Source of the DNA: G016756615 sp050958605
Lineage (GTDB): Bacteria > Pseudomonadota > Alphaproteobacteria > Rhizobiales > Rhizobiaceae
DNA: 64,000 nucleotides
NCBI RefSeq assembly: GCF_050958605.1
Contig: NZ_JBJHDO010000010.1
Span: forward strand, 124,001 to 188,000
Direction of reading: 5' to 3'
Below are positions 63,752 through 64,000 of this stretch, in pieces. Numbering within the stretch: the first letter of the stretch is position 1; each line of letters begins with the position of its first letter. A program made the position numbers and the translations under genes. The notes under the pieces are model-generated. The model had not been told where the DNA came from. It searched no databases and was given only the letters and a program-made list of their open reading frames with translations.

Positions 63752-64000
63752 GGCGGTACAATGGCCGTGATTGCGCAAGCCGTGATGAACGTCTGGGACG
63801 AACGTTAGAGTTAGCCCTGCAAACTCCTGGTGAACCCCATACACCTGTCGTGTCCACCGTCGACGGCGACATTCGTCCCCGGGCCGTTGGAAAAAATACA
63901 GGTACACCTGAGGATCGTGAAAAATTCATACGAAATCTGAAAGACGGGCATCCGGGACTATGCCTCTTTGCGGCCACGGTGCTGTCCGGTTTCGGACACA
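63752..64000 (+). other. Possible start of a partial plus-strand ORF
   Basis: One plus frame is open from about 63752 to the window end (starts: TTG 63752, GTG 63850). The visible end reads EDREKFIRNLKDGHPG, which looks protein-like, but base composition is less GC-rich than the neighbours and no family is recognised. No other structure is seen in this 290-base stretch. Confidence 0.25.

Noticed and set aside
63474..63977. 167-residue minus-strand frame at the right end
   Set aside because: It overlaps the yqaA-like gene in another frame and has no family features.

Overview
The window reads as a chromosomal segment of a high-GC alphaproteobacterium of the Hyphomicrobiales (Rhizobiales), most like the Phyllobacteriaceae/Mesorhizobium group. 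This is inferred from gene content (GapR/DUF2312, TIGR02302, DUF4164 beside ZapA, an Omp25-type porin, a PduO-type cobalamin adenosyltransferase, the GC-rich codon use) and from dispersed palindromic intergenic repeats of the RIME type known in rhizobia. There is no phage, integrase, transposase, CRISPR array, rRNA or convincing tRNA. About 65 protein genes are supported, and most have well-known families.

Layout. 1-2650: end of a PRC-barrel gene, then a quinone/aromatic-stress type operon (ring-cleaving VOC dioxygenase, alpha/beta hydrolase, two mini-GNAT proteins). 2650-10350: a palindromic repeat, malonyl-CoA synthetase (matB), and a tight run of M19 dipeptidase, FAD amine oxidase and a 1152-residue SF1 helicase. 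10361-12740: tonB-exbD-exbB operon. 12950-16000: a copper-efflux module (CueR-type promoter, copper P-type ATPase with YHS domains, DUF305 protein), then an aldehyde dehydrogenase. 17600-22540: repeat element 1, then a TRAP transporter operon with a ketopantoate-reductase-like enzyme and a MarR regulator; the two share an operator-like motif. 22670-25520: TerC, YmdB phosphodiesterase, 5-formyl-THF cyclo-ligase, small lipoprotein. 25900-32600: MoxR ATPase/GNAT/VWA group, MsrB, Omp25-type porin, PAS protein, TUDOR-like plus DUF488 pair, GapR. 32700-39440: M48 protease, thiamine transporter thiBPQ (TPP riboswitch, with the operon split by a repeat array) and divergent thiamine diphosphokinase.

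39449-45560: ABC-F ATPase, ZapA, DUF4164, transketolase, GAPDH. 45755-51620: TIGR02302 membrane protein, lysA, small lipoprotein, argH. 51650-55070: TlpA, 3-hydroxybutyryl-CoA dehydrogenase, etfA, etfB. 55160-58000: hairpin array, rhomboid protease, cobalamin adenosyltransferase, HIG1-like peptide, SDR. 58060-63709: BrkB-type membrane protein, DMT transporter, repeat element 3, GluQRS, AlkA-type glycosylase, HNH endonuclease, DsbB-like and YqaA/DedA-like membrane proteins.

The genes are mostly housekeeping and transport. The least explained signals are not new protein systems but non-coding ones: a family of long inverted-repeat elements whose hairpin stems differ between copies yet stay paired, a block of four abutting hairpins at 55176-55260, short inverted repeats shared between distant intergenic gaps, and the paired operators at the TRAP/MarR locus. 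Among proteins the stand-alone SF1 helicase is the best candidate for an undescribed role.
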